A stretch of 64,000 nt of DNA. Origin: Pseudomonas syringae. GTDB lineage: Bacteria > Pseudomonadota > Gammaproteobacteria > Pseudomonadales > Pseudomonadaceae. Each line of letters opens with the position of its first letter. The stretch's first letter is position 1. Shown here piece after piece: positions 34,044-42,647 of this stretch. The notes under the pieces are model-generated. The model did no database searches. It was not told where the DNA came from and saw only the letters and a program-made list of their open reading frames with translations. The stretch spans positions 1 to 64,000 of the forward strand of contig NZ_LGSI01000035.1 in NCBI RefSeq assembly GCF_001698815.1, given 5' to 3'. The translations under genes were made by a program, and so were the position numbers.

Positions 34044-34261
34044 ATTCCTTTTCAGGCCCTTCTTGTGATCTATCTCCTTACTAAGACGAATGAGCGCGAG
34101 AAATCCTCAACCTGAAATGCAAAAAACTTCCTGAATGCAGATGACGTCACGCTTTGCCCCAGGCATGCCCGGCTAAATTTTCCAGGCCGGCTTCGTTTAA
34201 TGGGGGCGACAAGCGGCGGCGAGCTCGCGCCTGCCGGTCAGCCAAGCCATCAGGAGTCAGA

Positions 34262-36613
34262 GTGATCATTTCCAAGCGGATGCCGACGATTTGCGTTTCA
34301 GGGCTGTTGTTCTGCCTGAGTTTCAATGTGCACGCCCTGGCGCCCGCCGGGCATGCCAGCGCCGAGATACGCCGCACGGCATTTGGCGTGCCGCACATAC
34401 GCGCCAACGACGAGCGAGGCCTGGGCTTCGGTATCGGTTACGCCTATGCCCAGGACAATCTGTGTCTGCTGGCCAATGAAGTGGTGACGGTCAATGGCGA
34501 GCGCTCGCGTTTTTTTGGTCCGGACAAGCAAACCCTTGAACAACGCAATAACCTGACCAGCGATGTGTTTTTCCAGGGCTTGAACAGCCCGCAGGCGGTC
34601 GGCGCTTTCTGGCAGGCGCAGACGCCGCAGGTGCGTCAGTTGGTCGAAGGTTACGTCGCTGGCTACAACCGCTATCTGGCCGAGGTCCGTGACAAAAACG
34701 GGCAGGGTCAATGCTTGCAGGCGGCCTGGTTAAGGTCGATCACGCCTGAAGATCTGGTCAAGCTGACCCGCCGCCTGTTGGTTGAAGGTGGTCTCGGGCA
34801 ATTTGCCGAGGCGGTGGCTGGCGCGGTTCCGCCCAGTGCTGCGGCGAAGCAGGCAAGCATTGCCGGCAAGGAGTTTGAGGTCGCCGAAGCCAACCAGCAG
34901 AGCTTCGCCTTCGAGCGCGGCAGCAACGCAGTGGCAATCGGCAGCGAGCGCTCCGCCAACGGTCGCGGCATGCTGTTGGCCAATCCCCACTTTCCCTGGG
35001 TGGGCGGCATGCGTTTCTATCAGATGCACCTGACCATTCCCGGTAAACTCGACGTCATGGGCGCCTCGTTACCTGGCCTGCCGTTGATCAATATCGGTTT
35101 CAGTCAACACTTGGCCTGGACCCACACCGTGGATGCGTCGAAGCATTTCACCTTGTATCGCCTCAAGCTGGACCCCAAGGATCCGACCCGTTATCTGGTA
35201 GATGGCCAATCCCGGGCCATGCTCAAGACCACAGTGAAGGTGGCGGCGACTGATAAGGATGGCAAACCTTCGCAGCAATCCCGCGACCAGTATCGCTCGG
35301 AGTTCGGCCCCATCGTGCAGTGGCCGGGCAAACTGGACTGGAACCGTGAATACGCCTATAGCCTGCGCGATGCAAACCAGACCAATGATCGGGTATTGCA
35401 GCAGTGGTATTCGATGAATCAGGCGACCAGTCTTGCAGCCTTGCAAACTTCGTTGCAGAAAATCCAGGGCATCCCGTGGGTCAACACGGTAGCGGTGGAT
35501 GATCGCGGGCAGGCGCTGTACATGAATTACGCGGTGGTGCCCAACGTCACCGCGCAGAAGCTGGCGCAATGCAGTGATCCGGCAGCGGGGCAGGACATGA
35601 TCGTGCTCGACGGCTCGCGCAGCATCTGCGCCTGGGACAACGCCAGGGATGCGGCGCAAGCGGGCATCTTTCCGGCCTCGGCATTGCCCAGCCTTGCGCG
35701 CAACGATTACCTGCAAAACTCCAATGACTCGGCCTGGATGACCAATCCGGCGCAACCGCTGACCGGCTTTTCGCCGCTGATCAGCCGTGACGCTGTGCCG
35801 CTTGGCATGCGTGCGCGGTTTGCCGTGGAGCGTCTGCGTGACGTGCAGCAGGCAGGCAAGCAGGCGGGCAAGATCGGAATCGGCGATCTGCAGGCCATGG
35901 TCATGGATAACCGGGTCTACATGGCCGAGGCCGAAGGCGGCGCCTTGCTCGATGACGTACTGCAATTCTGCGCCGGCTATACAGGGGCGGATGTGGCGAC
36001 GATCAAGGCGGTCTGCACCAGCCTCGCCAAGTGGGATCGCAGCGCCAATCTGGAGGCGGGTATCGGCTTCGTGCATTTCCAGAATCTCGCCAAGGCATTG
36101 CAGAAGGTGCCGAACGCATGGCGCATCGCATTCGATCCGGCCAATCCGCTGCATACCCCGCGAGGCCTGGACATCAGCCAGCCGGCAGTAGGTGAAGCGC
36201 TGCATGCTGCGTTATTGGCCTCGGCCGAGCAGCTGGAAAAGGCTGGTCTGGGCAGCGACAGCCATTGGCGCGATGTTCAGGTCTCGACCGTGGGCACGCA
36301 GCAGACGCCAATCCATGGCGGGCCATCAGTGCTGGGCATCTACAACGCGATGACTGCAATACCGCGCAACGATGGCAAGCGCGAAGTGGTCAGTGGCAGC
36401 AGCTATCTGCAGGTTGTGACGTTCGACGAGCACGGCCCTCAGGCCTTGGGGCTTTTGGCGTCATCGGAGTCCAGCAACCCAGACTCGCCCCACAGCAACG
36501 ACCAGACCCGGGCATTTTCCGATAAGCGCTGGGGCGTATTGCCGTTCACCGAACAGCAGATCGAGAAGGATCCGGAGTATCGCGTGCAAGTCATCAAGGA
36601 AGGGCAGCGGTAA
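34262..36613 (+). CDS. pvdQ: Acyl-homoserine-lactone/pyoverdine acylase PvdQ
   Basis: The product is 783 residues from GTG 34262, with AGGAG 5 nt upstream; longer starts lack such a site. It has a signal peptide ending near VHALA, the alpha chain, and an autoproteolysis site at Gly220/Ser221 in ERGSNAVAIGSERS, Ser being the N-terminal nucleophile of the beta chain. The blocks NGRGMLLANPHFPW, LDVMGASLPGLP and AWTHTVD match P. aeruginosa PvdQ closely. PvdQ is a periplasmic Ntn hydrolase that removes the fatty-acid tail of pyoverdine precursors and degrades long-chain AHLs. A FecR-like gene lies convergently downstream. Confidence 0.93.
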   Translation: MIISKRMPTICVSGLLFCLSFNVHALAPAGHASAEIRRTAFGVPHIRANDERGLGFGIGYAYAQDNLCLLANEVVTVNGERSRFFGPDKQTLEQRNNLTSDVFFQGLNSPQAVGAFWQAQTPQVRQLVEGYVAGYNRYLAEVRDKNGQGQCLQAAWLRSITPEDLVKLTRRLLVEGGLGQFAEAVAGAVPPSAAAKQASIAGKEFEVAEANQQSFAFERGSNAVAIGSERSANGRGMLLANPHFPWVGGMRFYQMHLTIPGKLDVMGASLPGLPLINIGFSQHLAWTHTVDASKHFTLYRLKLDPKDPTRYLVDGQSRAMLKTTVKVAATDKDGKPSQQSRDQYRSEFGPIVQWPGKLDWNREYAYSLRDANQTNDRVLQQWYSMNQATSLAALQTSLQKIQGIPWVNTVAVDDRGQALYMNYAVVPNVTAQKLAQCSDPAAGQDMIVLDGSRSICAWDNARDAAQAGIFPASALPSLARNDYLQNSNDSAWMTNPAQPLTGFSPLISRDAVPLGMRARFAVERLRDVQQAGKQAGKIGIGDLQAMVMDNRVYMAEAEGGALLDDVLQFCAGYTGADVATIKAVCTSLAKWDRSANLEAGIGFVHFQNLAKALQKVPNAWRIAFDPANPLHTPRGLDISQPAVGEALHAALLASAEQLEKAGLGSDSHWRDVQVSTVGTQQTPIHGGPSVLGIYNAMTAIPRNDGKREVVSGSSYLQVVTFDEHGPQALGLLASSESSNPDSPHSNDQTRAFSDKRWGVLPFTEQQIEKDPEYRVQVIKEGQR

Positions 36614-36633
36614 GGCGGGTTGGCGTCAAGCGC

Positions 36634-37659
36634 CTAGCCTTTGGGCATCCCGGCGGGTCGTTTGTTGATGACCGGGTTGCCTTGGGAATTGTGGGTCAGG
36701 AACACCGGCAAGACCTTGGGCAGGGACGCCAGCAGGCTGGCCATGTCGCCGGTGTTGTAACTGCCGCCGAGTCGGATTGCACCCGTGGCGCTGTCCGCCA
36801 GCAGGATGGGCTGGGGCAGATAGCGATTGATCAGCGGCAAGGCCTGATGCAACGGCAGGTTGTTGATCACCAGCTTGCCACTGCGCCAGGCCAGGCTGGT
36901 GTCGTTGGCATAGGTTTCGCTGATCTGCGGCTGAAAGTCGCCGGTTTTGTAGCTGGCCTGCATACCGGGATCCAGGTGCGTGCCGATGCCCGGTTGTGAG
37001 GCATTGCTGGTGACCTGGACCGAGCCGTCAACCAACATCACTTTGACCTGATCCTGATACATCCAGACATTGAAGCGGGTGCCGGTCACGGTAACGCTGC
37101 CTGCGCCTGCCTTTACCACGAACGGATGCTGGCGGTCATGGCTAACCTCAAAGAACGCTTCGCCCTTGTTCAGCGTCACGCTGCGACGGTCTTTGTAATT
37201 GGCGAAGGTCAGTTCGGTACCCAGATTCAACTCCACTCGACTGCCATCGGCCAAGGTAATCAAACGAGTCGTGTCGTATGCCTGGTAAGAGTCGTAAGCA
37301 TTGGGCAGCCAGCCCTGGCTCCAACCGATATAACCCACCGTTGGTAGCGCCAGCAGCGCAACGGCCGCTGCTGCGGCATAGGCGCGCCAGCGAGGGGCGG
37401 TGCGCATCCGGGTGACATCGAGCATCTCAACCTTGCCCGATACCGGCGCAGGATTGACCGGCGTGATCTGCTCGGAGACATCCCAGATCTCCAGCACCGC
37501 CTCGTATTCGACGGCATGCAGCGGATGCGCGTGCAGCCACTGCTCGAACGCCTGGCGTTCCTGGACGGTGCAATCGCTGGCGTGCAGACGCATGCACCAA
37601 TGCGCAGCGGCATCGGTGATGGCATCGTATTCGGCTTCGCTAAAAATGGGATCGCTCAT
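36634..37659 (-). CDS. FecR-like transmembrane anti-sigma regulator
   Basis: The 341-residue product (ATG 37659, GGAG upstream) begins with a DUF4880-type cytoplasmic segment (AHWCMRLHASDCTVQERQAFEQWLHAHPLHAVEYE). One transmembrane helix follows (AAAAAVALLALPTVGYIGW), then the periplasmic FecR domain (TRLITLADGSRVELNLGTELTF...VTLNKGEAFFEVSHD...FVVKAGAGSVTVTGTRFNV). FecR proteins relay a TonB-receptor signal to an ECF sigma factor. No ECF sigma or receptor gene lies beside it here, so its partner must be elsewhere or lost. Confidence 0.92.
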   Translation of the reverse strand: MSDPIFSEAEYDAITDAAAHWCMRLHASDCTVQERQAFEQWLHAHPLHAVEYEAVLEIWDVSEQITPVNPAPVSGKVEMLDVTRMRTAPRWRAYAAAAAVALLALPTVGYIGWSQGWLPNAYDSYQAYDTTRLITLADGSRVELNLGTELTFANYKDRRSVTLNKGEAFFEVSHDRQHPFVVKAGAGSVTVTGTRFNVWMYQDQVKVMLVDGSVQVTSNASQPGIGTHLDPGMQASYKTGDFQPQISETYANDTSLAWRSGKLVINNLPLHQALPLINRYLPQPILLADSATGAIRLGGSYNTGDMASLLASLPKVLPVFLTHNSQGNPVINKRPAGMPKG

Positions 37660-37858
37660 TGGCACTCCGGTAATGCCTGCATTCTACCTCCGCGCAGGAG
37701 TCGACGAGAACAGGCATGGCGTTTGAATATCAATGTCCTACAGCTTTTTCCCGTAACAGAGCACGATTCCCATTCCCGCATAGCTCGGCGAGGCTATTTA
37801 CTTGGACTGCCGAGCCGCCTAGGCTGCCTGTCGTCATCATTTTTTGAAGGAGCAACGA

Positions 37859-38311
37859 ATGAGCCTCAGTATCGAAACGACCTTGAACCCCACAGAACAG
37901 GAATGCCTGGCGATCCTCACGCCGCTGCGTGCTTATAACGTTTCCCAGGCCGGAGATGCCGGCGCGGAAAAATTCGCACTGTTGGTGCGCGACGACAGCA
38001 GCAATGAAGTGCTCGGCGGGCTGTCCGGCAAATTGCTTTATCGGTGGATGTTCATCGAACTGCTGGCTGTGCCGGAGCAGGCGCGCGGGCAGGGACTCGG
38101 GTCGCGCTTGATGAAAATGGCCGAGGAGCTGGCGCTGGAGAAAAATTGTGTCGGGATCTGGCTCGACACCTTCGACTTCCAGGCGCCGGAGTTCTACCGC
38201 CGTCTTGGTTTTACCGAGTTCGGAACACTGGCTGATTATCCGCCGGGTCATCAGCGATTTTTCTTCCAGAAACGTCTGGACCTCGCCGGAGCGTCCGGTT
38301 TACCTGCCTGA
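37859..38311 (+). CDS. GNAT-family N-acetyltransferase
   Basis: The 150-residue product follows a strong GAAGGAG site. The GNAT fold shows WMFIELLAVPEQARGQGLGSRLMKMAEELA, where QARGQGLG is the acetyl-CoA pyrophosphate loop, then GIWLDTFDFQAPEFYRRLGFTEFG and a GHQRFFFQKRL end. Substrate unknown. It lies 68 nt upstream of dpkA in the same orientation and may share its transcript. Confidence 0.9.
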   Translation: MSLSIETTLNPTEQECLAILTPLRAYNVSQAGDAGAEKFALLVRDDSSNEVLGGLSGKLLYRWMFIELLAVPEQARGQGLGSRLMKMAEELALEKNCVGIWLDTFDFQAPEFYRRLGFTEFGTLADYPPGHQRFFFQKRLDLAGASGLPA

Positions 38312-38379
38312 AGATGAGCAGTAATCTCGACGTTCGCCTCATCAATCCTGCTCTTCCAATAACGACACCGGAGCTTCAG

Positions 38380-39411
38380 ATGTCTGTACCTCGCGACAGT
38401 CTCGACCTGCATCACGTCACGTTTACCGAACTGGCGGAGGTGTTGCGCCAGATATTCCTGCGGCACGGTACGTCGCCTGAAGTTGCCCAGGTCTTGTCGC
38501 ACAACTGCGCCAGTGCCCAGCGCGATGGATCACACAGCCACGGGATATTCCGTATTCCTGGCTATCTGTCGTCACTGGCCAGCGGTTGGGTGGATGGCAA
38601 GGCGGTGCCGGTGGTCGAGGACGTCGGCGCCGCGTTCATCCGCGTTGATGCCGCCAATGGTTTTGCCCAGCCGGCCCTGGCCGCCGCGCAGCCTTTGTTG
38701 ATTGAAAAAGCCCGTAATGCTGGCATTGCCATTCTGGCGGTCCGCAGCTCGCACCACTTCGCGGCATTATGGCCGGACGTCGAACCGTTTGCCGCTCAAG
38801 GTCTGGTGGCCTTGAGCGTGGTGAACAGCATGACCTGCGTCGTACCGCATGGCGCACAGAAGCCGTTATTCGGCACCAATCCGATAGCCTTCGCGGCGCC
38901 ACGCGCCGGCGGTTATCCGCTTGTTTTCGACCTGGCCACCAGCGCCATCGCCAATGGGGACGTGCAGATCGCTGCAAGGGAAGGGCGCCAGTTGCCAGCC
39001 GGCATGGGCGTCGATCGAGCCGGTCAGCCGACGCAAGATCCCAAGGCGATCCTCGACGGTGGCGCGCTGCTGCCATTCGGTGGCTACAAAGGCTCGGCAT
39101 TGTCGATGATGGTCGAACTGCTGGCCGCCGCCCTGACCGGCGGCAACTTTTCCTTCGAGTTCGACTGGTCGAAACACCCTGGCGCCCAAACCCCGTGGAC
39201 GGGCCAGCTGTTTATCGTCATCGATCCAGACAAGGGCAGCGGACAACATTTCGCCGAGCGCAGTGAAGAGCTGGTCAGGCAGATGCACGGCGTCGGCCAG
39301 GAGCGCATGCCCGGTGACCGCCGTTATGCGGAGCGGGCCAAATCCCTGACCCAAGGCATCGCAATATCCCGCGCTGAATGGGCGGGGCTTGAACAACTGG
39401 CGGCCGTCTAG
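38380..39411 (+). CDS. dpkA: Delta1-piperideine-2-carboxylate/pyrroline-2-carboxylate reductase
   Basis: From ATG 38380 (GGAG 8-11 nt upstream) the product is 343 residues, the length of P. syringae DpkA, which it resembles nearly throughout: NCASAQRDGSHSHGIFRIPG, SSHHFAALWPDVEPFA, VVPHGAQKPLFGTNPIAFAAPR, and LLPFGGYKGSALSMMVELLA. It is an NAD(P)H-dependent Ldh2/MDH2-fold enzyme of D-lysine and D-proline catabolism, reducing cyclic imines to L-pipecolate or L-proline. Its stop overlaps the stop of a small minus-strand gene. Confidence 0.92.
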   Translation: MSVPRDSLDLHHVTFTELAEVLRQIFLRHGTSPEVAQVLSHNCASAQRDGSHSHGIFRIPGYLSSLASGWVDGKAVPVVEDVGAAFIRVDAANGFAQPALAAAQPLLIEKARNAGIAILAVRSSHHFAALWPDVEPFAAQGLVALSVVNSMTCVVPHGAQKPLFGTNPIAFAAPRAGGYPLVFDLATSAIANGDVQIAAREGRQLPAGMGVDRAGQPTQDPKAILDGGALLPFGGYKGSALSMMVELLAAALTGGNFSFEFDWSKHPGAQTPWTGQLFIVIDPDKGSGQHFAERSEELVRQMHGVGQERMPGDRRYAERAKSLTQGIAISRAEWAGLEQLAAV

Positions 39412-39584
39412 ATCGCTGGCAACAGTCTGACGGTTCGAGCCTGGGCAACATTCAGGCGCACTAACTGGCTGTTGCCCGGAATCACTTCCTCGTCCTGGCG
39501 ATTTTGCCCACAAGGCATCGCCAGGGCGCTGGCGCTCAAGGCAGCGACCAGCAATGCGGCAAAAAAGGTCAATGTGGTTTTCAT
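39408..39584 (-). CDS. Small exported protein
   Basis: The 58-residue product (ATG 39584, GGAGGA upstream) has a clear signal peptide (KTTLTFFAALLVAALSASALA). The mature part is about 36 residues (MPCGQNRQDEEVIPGNSQLVRLN...) with a single Cys. Its 3' end overlaps the end of dpkA by 4 nt. No family named. The strong ribosome-binding site and signal sequence argue that it is real. Confidence 0.65.
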   Translation of the reverse strand: MKTTLTFFAALLVAALSASALAMPCGQNRQDEEVIPGNSQLVRLNVAQARTVRLLPAI

Positions 39585-39913
39585 GAGTTGTCCTCCAGGG
39601 TGGCTCTTAAGCAAGAGTCCAGCTTAAGAGTCACCGCGCCTGAGCGTTAGCCGATTGCTGCCTGGTTATTGCCTGATGCTGTTGACCGCAGGGTTGCTCG
39701 GCTTGTTTGCCTGAACTGCTGGCTCTTAACGCGGCACACTGCATGTAATACCACCCCTATGTATGCCCCGGATTCTATAGACAGCCTGAGCGTCCTGCGC
39801 CTAGGTGAATGTGATTGGCTTTCGCCGTCGGTTGGGGAGGGTATGTCTGCAAGGCATCTGTTGAAGTGACCGCTCGTCGTACACCTGCTTGCGTTCCGCT
39901 TGCGAGGCAACTA
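39585..39913. other. Intergenic region upstream of the LexA-box gene
   Basis: No supported gene or repeat is seen; the only clear signal is the LexA box at its right edge. Confidence 0.45.
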
Positions 39914-39929
39914 CTGTATATTCAAACAG
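39914..39929 (+). promoter_or_regulatory. LexA box
   Basis: CTGTATATTCAAACAG fits the CTGT-N8-ACAG SOS operator of gamma-proteobacteria exactly. It lies 24 nt upstream of the 39953 start, where bound LexA would block the promoter. Confidence 0.8.
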
Positions 39930-39952
39930 TATATCGAGAAAAGGGGTTCGCC

Positions 39953-40150
39953 ATGTCCTTGGAGCAATTTGAAAACGTCACCACCGATCACTCAATCGCA
40001 ATGAGCGGTATCCATGAAATGCAGCGCGAGGATTTTCTCGCCCTGGCTAGCGCATTGCGTCAATTCAATGCTTGCCAGTCGCCGGTCTCGATGGTCATTG
40101 CCAACGCTCAGTATGGTGGCGAGCGCTATGCGAGCCTGGTTGGCGAATAG
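39953..40150 (+). CDS. Small putative SOS-regulated protein
   Basis: The 65-residue acidic product (MSLEQFENVTTDHSIAMSGI, then HEMQREDFLALASALRQFNAC) belongs to no family I recognise. AAGGGG upstream of the ATG and a perfect LexA box support expression under DNA damage. It is convergent with a small minus-strand membrane-protein gene whose stop lies immediately next to its own. Confidence 0.6.
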   Translation: MSLEQFENVTTDHSIAMSGIHEMQREDFLALASALRQFNACQSPVSMVIANAQYGGERYASLVGE

Positions 40151-40321
40151 TCAGCGAGGAAACCCGGTGGTGGATTTCGTTGCAGGTGAACGGGATTCGG
40201 CCTGCACATCTGTGTCGCCTCGGCGTTCCCGGTGGCTTCTTTTGCCACTGCGGATCAGCTGAAGCGCCAGCAAGGTGCCAAGAATAGAGAGCACACACCA
40301 GCCCAGCAGGAAGGTCACCAC
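40151..40321 (-). CDS. Small single-helix membrane protein
   Basis: A minus-strand frame from GTG 40321, with GGAG 8 nt upstream, encodes 56 residues. It has one transmembrane helix (VVTFLLGWCVLSILGTLLALQLI) followed by a very polar Arg/Ser/Glu-rich tail (RSGKRSHRERRGDTDVQAES). The helix-plus-charged-tail layout is typical of real small membrane proteins. No family known. Confidence 0.5.
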   Translation of the reverse strand: MVTFLLGWCVLSILGTLLALQLIRSGKRSHRERRGDTDVQAESRSPATKSTTGFPR

Positions 40322-40536
40322 TATAGAGTCTCCGACTACTTCTGTACTTTTGCGACAAGTTGCGCATTGTACGCCGTCCTGACAATACGTCGATCAGGTC
40401 TGTAGCGTTATATCGTCAAACACCGTATTCCCTTCGCGCTAGACCGAGATCGTGGGACTTGACCCTCTATTAAGGCAACGATCCACGCAAATGGAGAGTA
40501 TGGTAATGGATGACATTTCGCTTCGGGTAAACCCTA

Positions 40537-40872
40537 ATGAATAACCTTGGCGCACGATTGAAAGAAGAACGGAAGTCTCTTGGGCTTTCGCAGCAGCAGT
40601 TTGCAGCCATCGGTGGTGTAGAGGCAAACGCGCAAGGGAAGTATGAAAGTGGCGAGCGAACGCCGCGTTCGGACTACCTTGCCGCGCTCGGAATCAAGGG
40701 AGTGGACATCCTCTATCTGCTTTCCGGGCGGCGCACGCCGTTGAGTTCCGAAGCGCTTAATGATGCCGAGCGCGAGGTCATCGTTAATTACCGTAACCTG
40801 ACCCTCGTCGATCAGGACGCCATTGGTCAATTGGCGCAGTCCCTCTCTGAATGCCTGCCAGTCGCTGAATAA
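40537..40872 (+). CDS. XRE-family helix-turn-helix regulator
   Basis: The 111-residue product has an N-terminal Cro/CI-type HTH (LGARLKEERKSLGLSQQQFAAIGGVEANAQGKYESGERTPRSDYLAALGIKGVDILYLLSG). A short helical C-terminal part (NDAEREVIVNYRNLTLVDQDAIGQLAQSL) may serve dimerisation. This is the small phage-repressor-like class. It lies just upstream of the ParD-like/Map pair; the 9-bp palindrome between them is a candidate operator. Confidence 0.88.
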   Translation: MNNLGARLKEERKSLGLSQQQFAAIGGVEANAQGKYESGERTPRSDYLAALGIKGVDILYLLSGRRTPLSSEALNDAEREVIVNYRNLTLVDQDAIGQLAQSLSECLPVAE

Positions 40873-40907
40873 CCCCCTCGCACCAACGGCCTATGTATTG
40901 CCTTTGG

Positions 40908-40935
40908 ATATACGAAACATATATGCTTCGTATAT
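40908..40935 (+). promoter_or_regulatory. Palindromic candidate operator
   Basis: ATATACGAA (40908-40916) and TTCGTATAT (40927-40935) form perfect 9-bp arms with a 10-nt centre, 17 nt upstream of the ParD-like start. Likely the binding site of the ParD-like protein or of the upstream XRE regulator. Confidence 0.6.
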
Positions 40936-40952
40936 TCCATTTGAGGTTAATC

Positions 40953-41207
40953 ATGGGTCTCGTCAAAATTTCCGAGCAGATGCATGCCAATATCCGGTCG
41001 GCCAGTGCTGCGCTGAGCCGTTCCATCAACGCCCAGGCCGAACACTGGATGCGCATCGGTATGCTGGCCGAATTGCACCCAACGCTGGATTACAGCCAGA
41101 TCTGTCAGATGCTCATTCGTGCCGAGCACGCAGGCGGCACCGTGCTCAGCGCGCAAACCTGCGATATTTCCGATATTACCGAGCACGCAAGGGTGGCCTC
41201 GCGATGA
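40953..41207 (+). CDS. ParD-like antitoxin-type protein
   Basis: The 84-residue product (ATG 40953, GAGG upstream) has a ribbon-helix-helix/ParD-like start (VKISEQMHANIRSASAALSRSINAQAEHWMRIGMLAELHP), as in ParD-like family proteins, and a flexible C-terminal half (LDYSQICQMLIRAEHAGG). Its stop overlaps the next start as ATGA, coupling it to a methionine aminopeptidase gene. The organisation looks like a toxin-antitoxin operon without a ParE toxin. Confidence 0.75.
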   Translation: MGLVKISEQMHANIRSASAALSRSINAQAEHWMRIGMLAELHPTLDYSQICQMLIRAEHAGGTVLSAQTCDISDITEHARVASR

Positions 41208-41995
41208 GTGGCGCAGTCAGCATCAAGACCGAAGAAGATCTGGTTCAACTGCGTATTGCCGGCAGGCTTGCTGCCGATGTGCTGGCGATGATCGGTCCTT
41301 ACGTCAAGGCCGGTGTCAGTACCGAGGCGCTGGATGACATCTGCAATGAGTACATTGTCAAAGAGCTGAAGGTGATCCCGGCCAATGTCGGTTATCACGG
41401 TTTCACCAAGACGACCTGCATTTCACCTAACGCAGTGGTCTGCCATGGCATCCCGTCGGCGTCGGATATCCTCAAGGACGGCGACATCATCAATATAGAT
41501 GTCGCGGTCATCAAGGACGGATGGTTCGGCGATACCAGCCGCATGTATTTCGTGGGTGAAGTCAGCCCTCTGGCAAAGCGACTGGTGCAAACCACATACG
41601 AGGCGACGCGCGCGGGTATTCATGCTGTCCGTCCAGGCGCCACCCTGGGCGACATTGGCAATGCCATTCAAACCGTCGCGCACCGTGAAGGCTTCAGCGT
41701 TGTCCGGGAGTATTGCGGTCACGGCATTGGCCGTAATTACCACGAAGATCCGCAGGTTCTCCATTACGGTGCGCAGGGCAAAGGCATGAAGCTCAAACCG
41801 GGCATGGTCTTCACCATTGAGCCGATGATCAATGCCGGAAAATCGGGGACCAAGGTGCTTGCTGATGGCTGGACGGTGCTGACCCGGGATCTCTCGCTTT
41901 CAGCCCAGTGGGAGCACATGGTCGCCGTGACTGACACTGGGTTTGAATTACTGACTCCATGGCCTGATGGCACGGGCGAATATCCCGCCATTTAA
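41204..41995 (+). CDS. map: Type I methionine aminopeptidase
   Basis: The 263-residue product has the pita-bread metallopeptidase fold with the metal ligands in place: NIDVAVIKDGWFGDTSRMY (two Asp), YCGHGIGRNYHEDP (His), FTIEPMINAG (Glu) and WEHMVAVTDTGFELLT (Glu). It should remove N-terminal Met. It is not in the rpsB-map-glnD context expected for the housekeeping gene, so it is probably a second Map. The 4-nt overlap with the ParD-like gene sets it apart. Confidence 0.93.
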   Translation: MSGAVSIKTEEDLVQLRIAGRLAADVLAMIGPYVKAGVSTEALDDICNEYIVKELKVIPANVGYHGFTKTTCISPNAVVCHGIPSASDILKDGDIINIDVAVIKDGWFGDTSRMYFVGEVSPLAKRLVQTTYEATRAGIHAVRPGATLGDIGNAIQTVAHREGFSVVREYCGHGIGRNYHEDPQVLHYGAQGKGMKLKPGMVFTIEPMINAGKSGTKVLADGWTVLTRDLSLSAQWEHMVAVTDTGFELLTPWPDGTGEYPAI

Positions 41996-42005
41996 GCCCG
42001 CAGAC

Positions 42006-42040
42006 AAAAAGACCCGGCCTGGTAACAGGTCGGGTCTTTT
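42006..42040. terminator. Bidirectional rho-independent terminator
   Basis: AAAAGACCCGGCCTG, GTAA loop, CAGGTCGGGTCTTTT: a strong stem between the convergent map and 42052 genes. Confidence 0.88.
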
Positions 42041-42051
42041 AACAAGCTGGG

Positions 42052-42306
42052 TCAGGCTTCGAGACTTTTCGCGGTATTTACACCTGAAGAGCTGAGCTTG
42101 ATCGGGTAATTGAGGTTACGTCCGGATTTGCCTGCGGCATCCACGCTGCCATCATGGATCAAACCGTTTTGCTGGAGATACTCAAGGGTATCGGCAACTG
42201 CGTTCTCCCCCCTGTAGTTGTCCAGGATTTCCTTGCCCAAGCCATTCGGATGAGCGTGGAGGAGTCGGGTCAGTACTTCTTTTTCCAGTGCTTTGTCGAT
42301 TGTCAT
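42052..42306 (-). CDS. Hypothetical protein, winged-helix-like
   Basis: The 84-residue product from ATG 42306 (GAGGTAAGC upstream) reads KEVLTRLLHAHPNGLGKEIL, then VADTLEYLQQNGLIHDGS and YPIKLSSSGVNTAKSL. The helix-helix-strand pattern with a late SSSGxxxA helix resembles a small winged helix. No named family. A longer open frame upstream to 42543 lacks a good start signal. Confidence 0.6.
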   Translation of the reverse strand: MTIDKALEKEVLTRLLHAHPNGLGKEILDNYRGENAVADTLEYLQQNGLIHDGSVDAAGKSGRNLNYPIKLSSSGVNTAKSLEA

Positions 42307-42371
42307 GCTTACCTCGCGTTGCTGGTTAATGAGCGCTGCTTGGTATTGGGACAGTCTCGAATCCATTTTGT

Positions 42372-42614
42372 TTAGATCTGCGTGCCCGAGAACGTTTTTT
42401 TCCAGTGAACGGCCGTCACGCCTACGCCTTCGGCCTGAAGAATGGCGAGCCTGATCGGGCCTGCGGCGATGTTCTCGCTGACGCTCCAGACGCCCGCGTG
42501 CAGGGTTGCGAAATGCAAGGCATCGCTCTCGCACAGATGCCATGCCTGATGGTTGAAGTGGCGCGGCTCTCCGCGAAACTGGTAATGAATCTCGAAATCC
42601 GTCTGCTCAGTCAT
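42372..42614 (-). CDS. Hypothetical protein (Pseudomonas-type small protein)
   Basis: From ATG 42614 the product is 80 residues: MTEQTDFEIHYQFRGEPRHF, then LCESDALHFATLHAGV and LAILQAEGVGVTAVHWKKT. The pattern is familiar from small conserved Pseudomonas proteins (DUF6555-like), but the family assignment is from memory. ATG 42647 is an alternative start adding 11 residues. No function known. Confidence 0.6.
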   Translation of the reverse strand: MTEQTDFEIHYQFRGEPRHFNHQAWHLCESDALHFATLHAGVWSVSENIAAGPIRLAILQAEGVGVTAVHWKKTFSGTQI

Positions 42615-42647
42615 CAACGTTTCCGCCTGTGGAGGTAGTGGCTTCAT

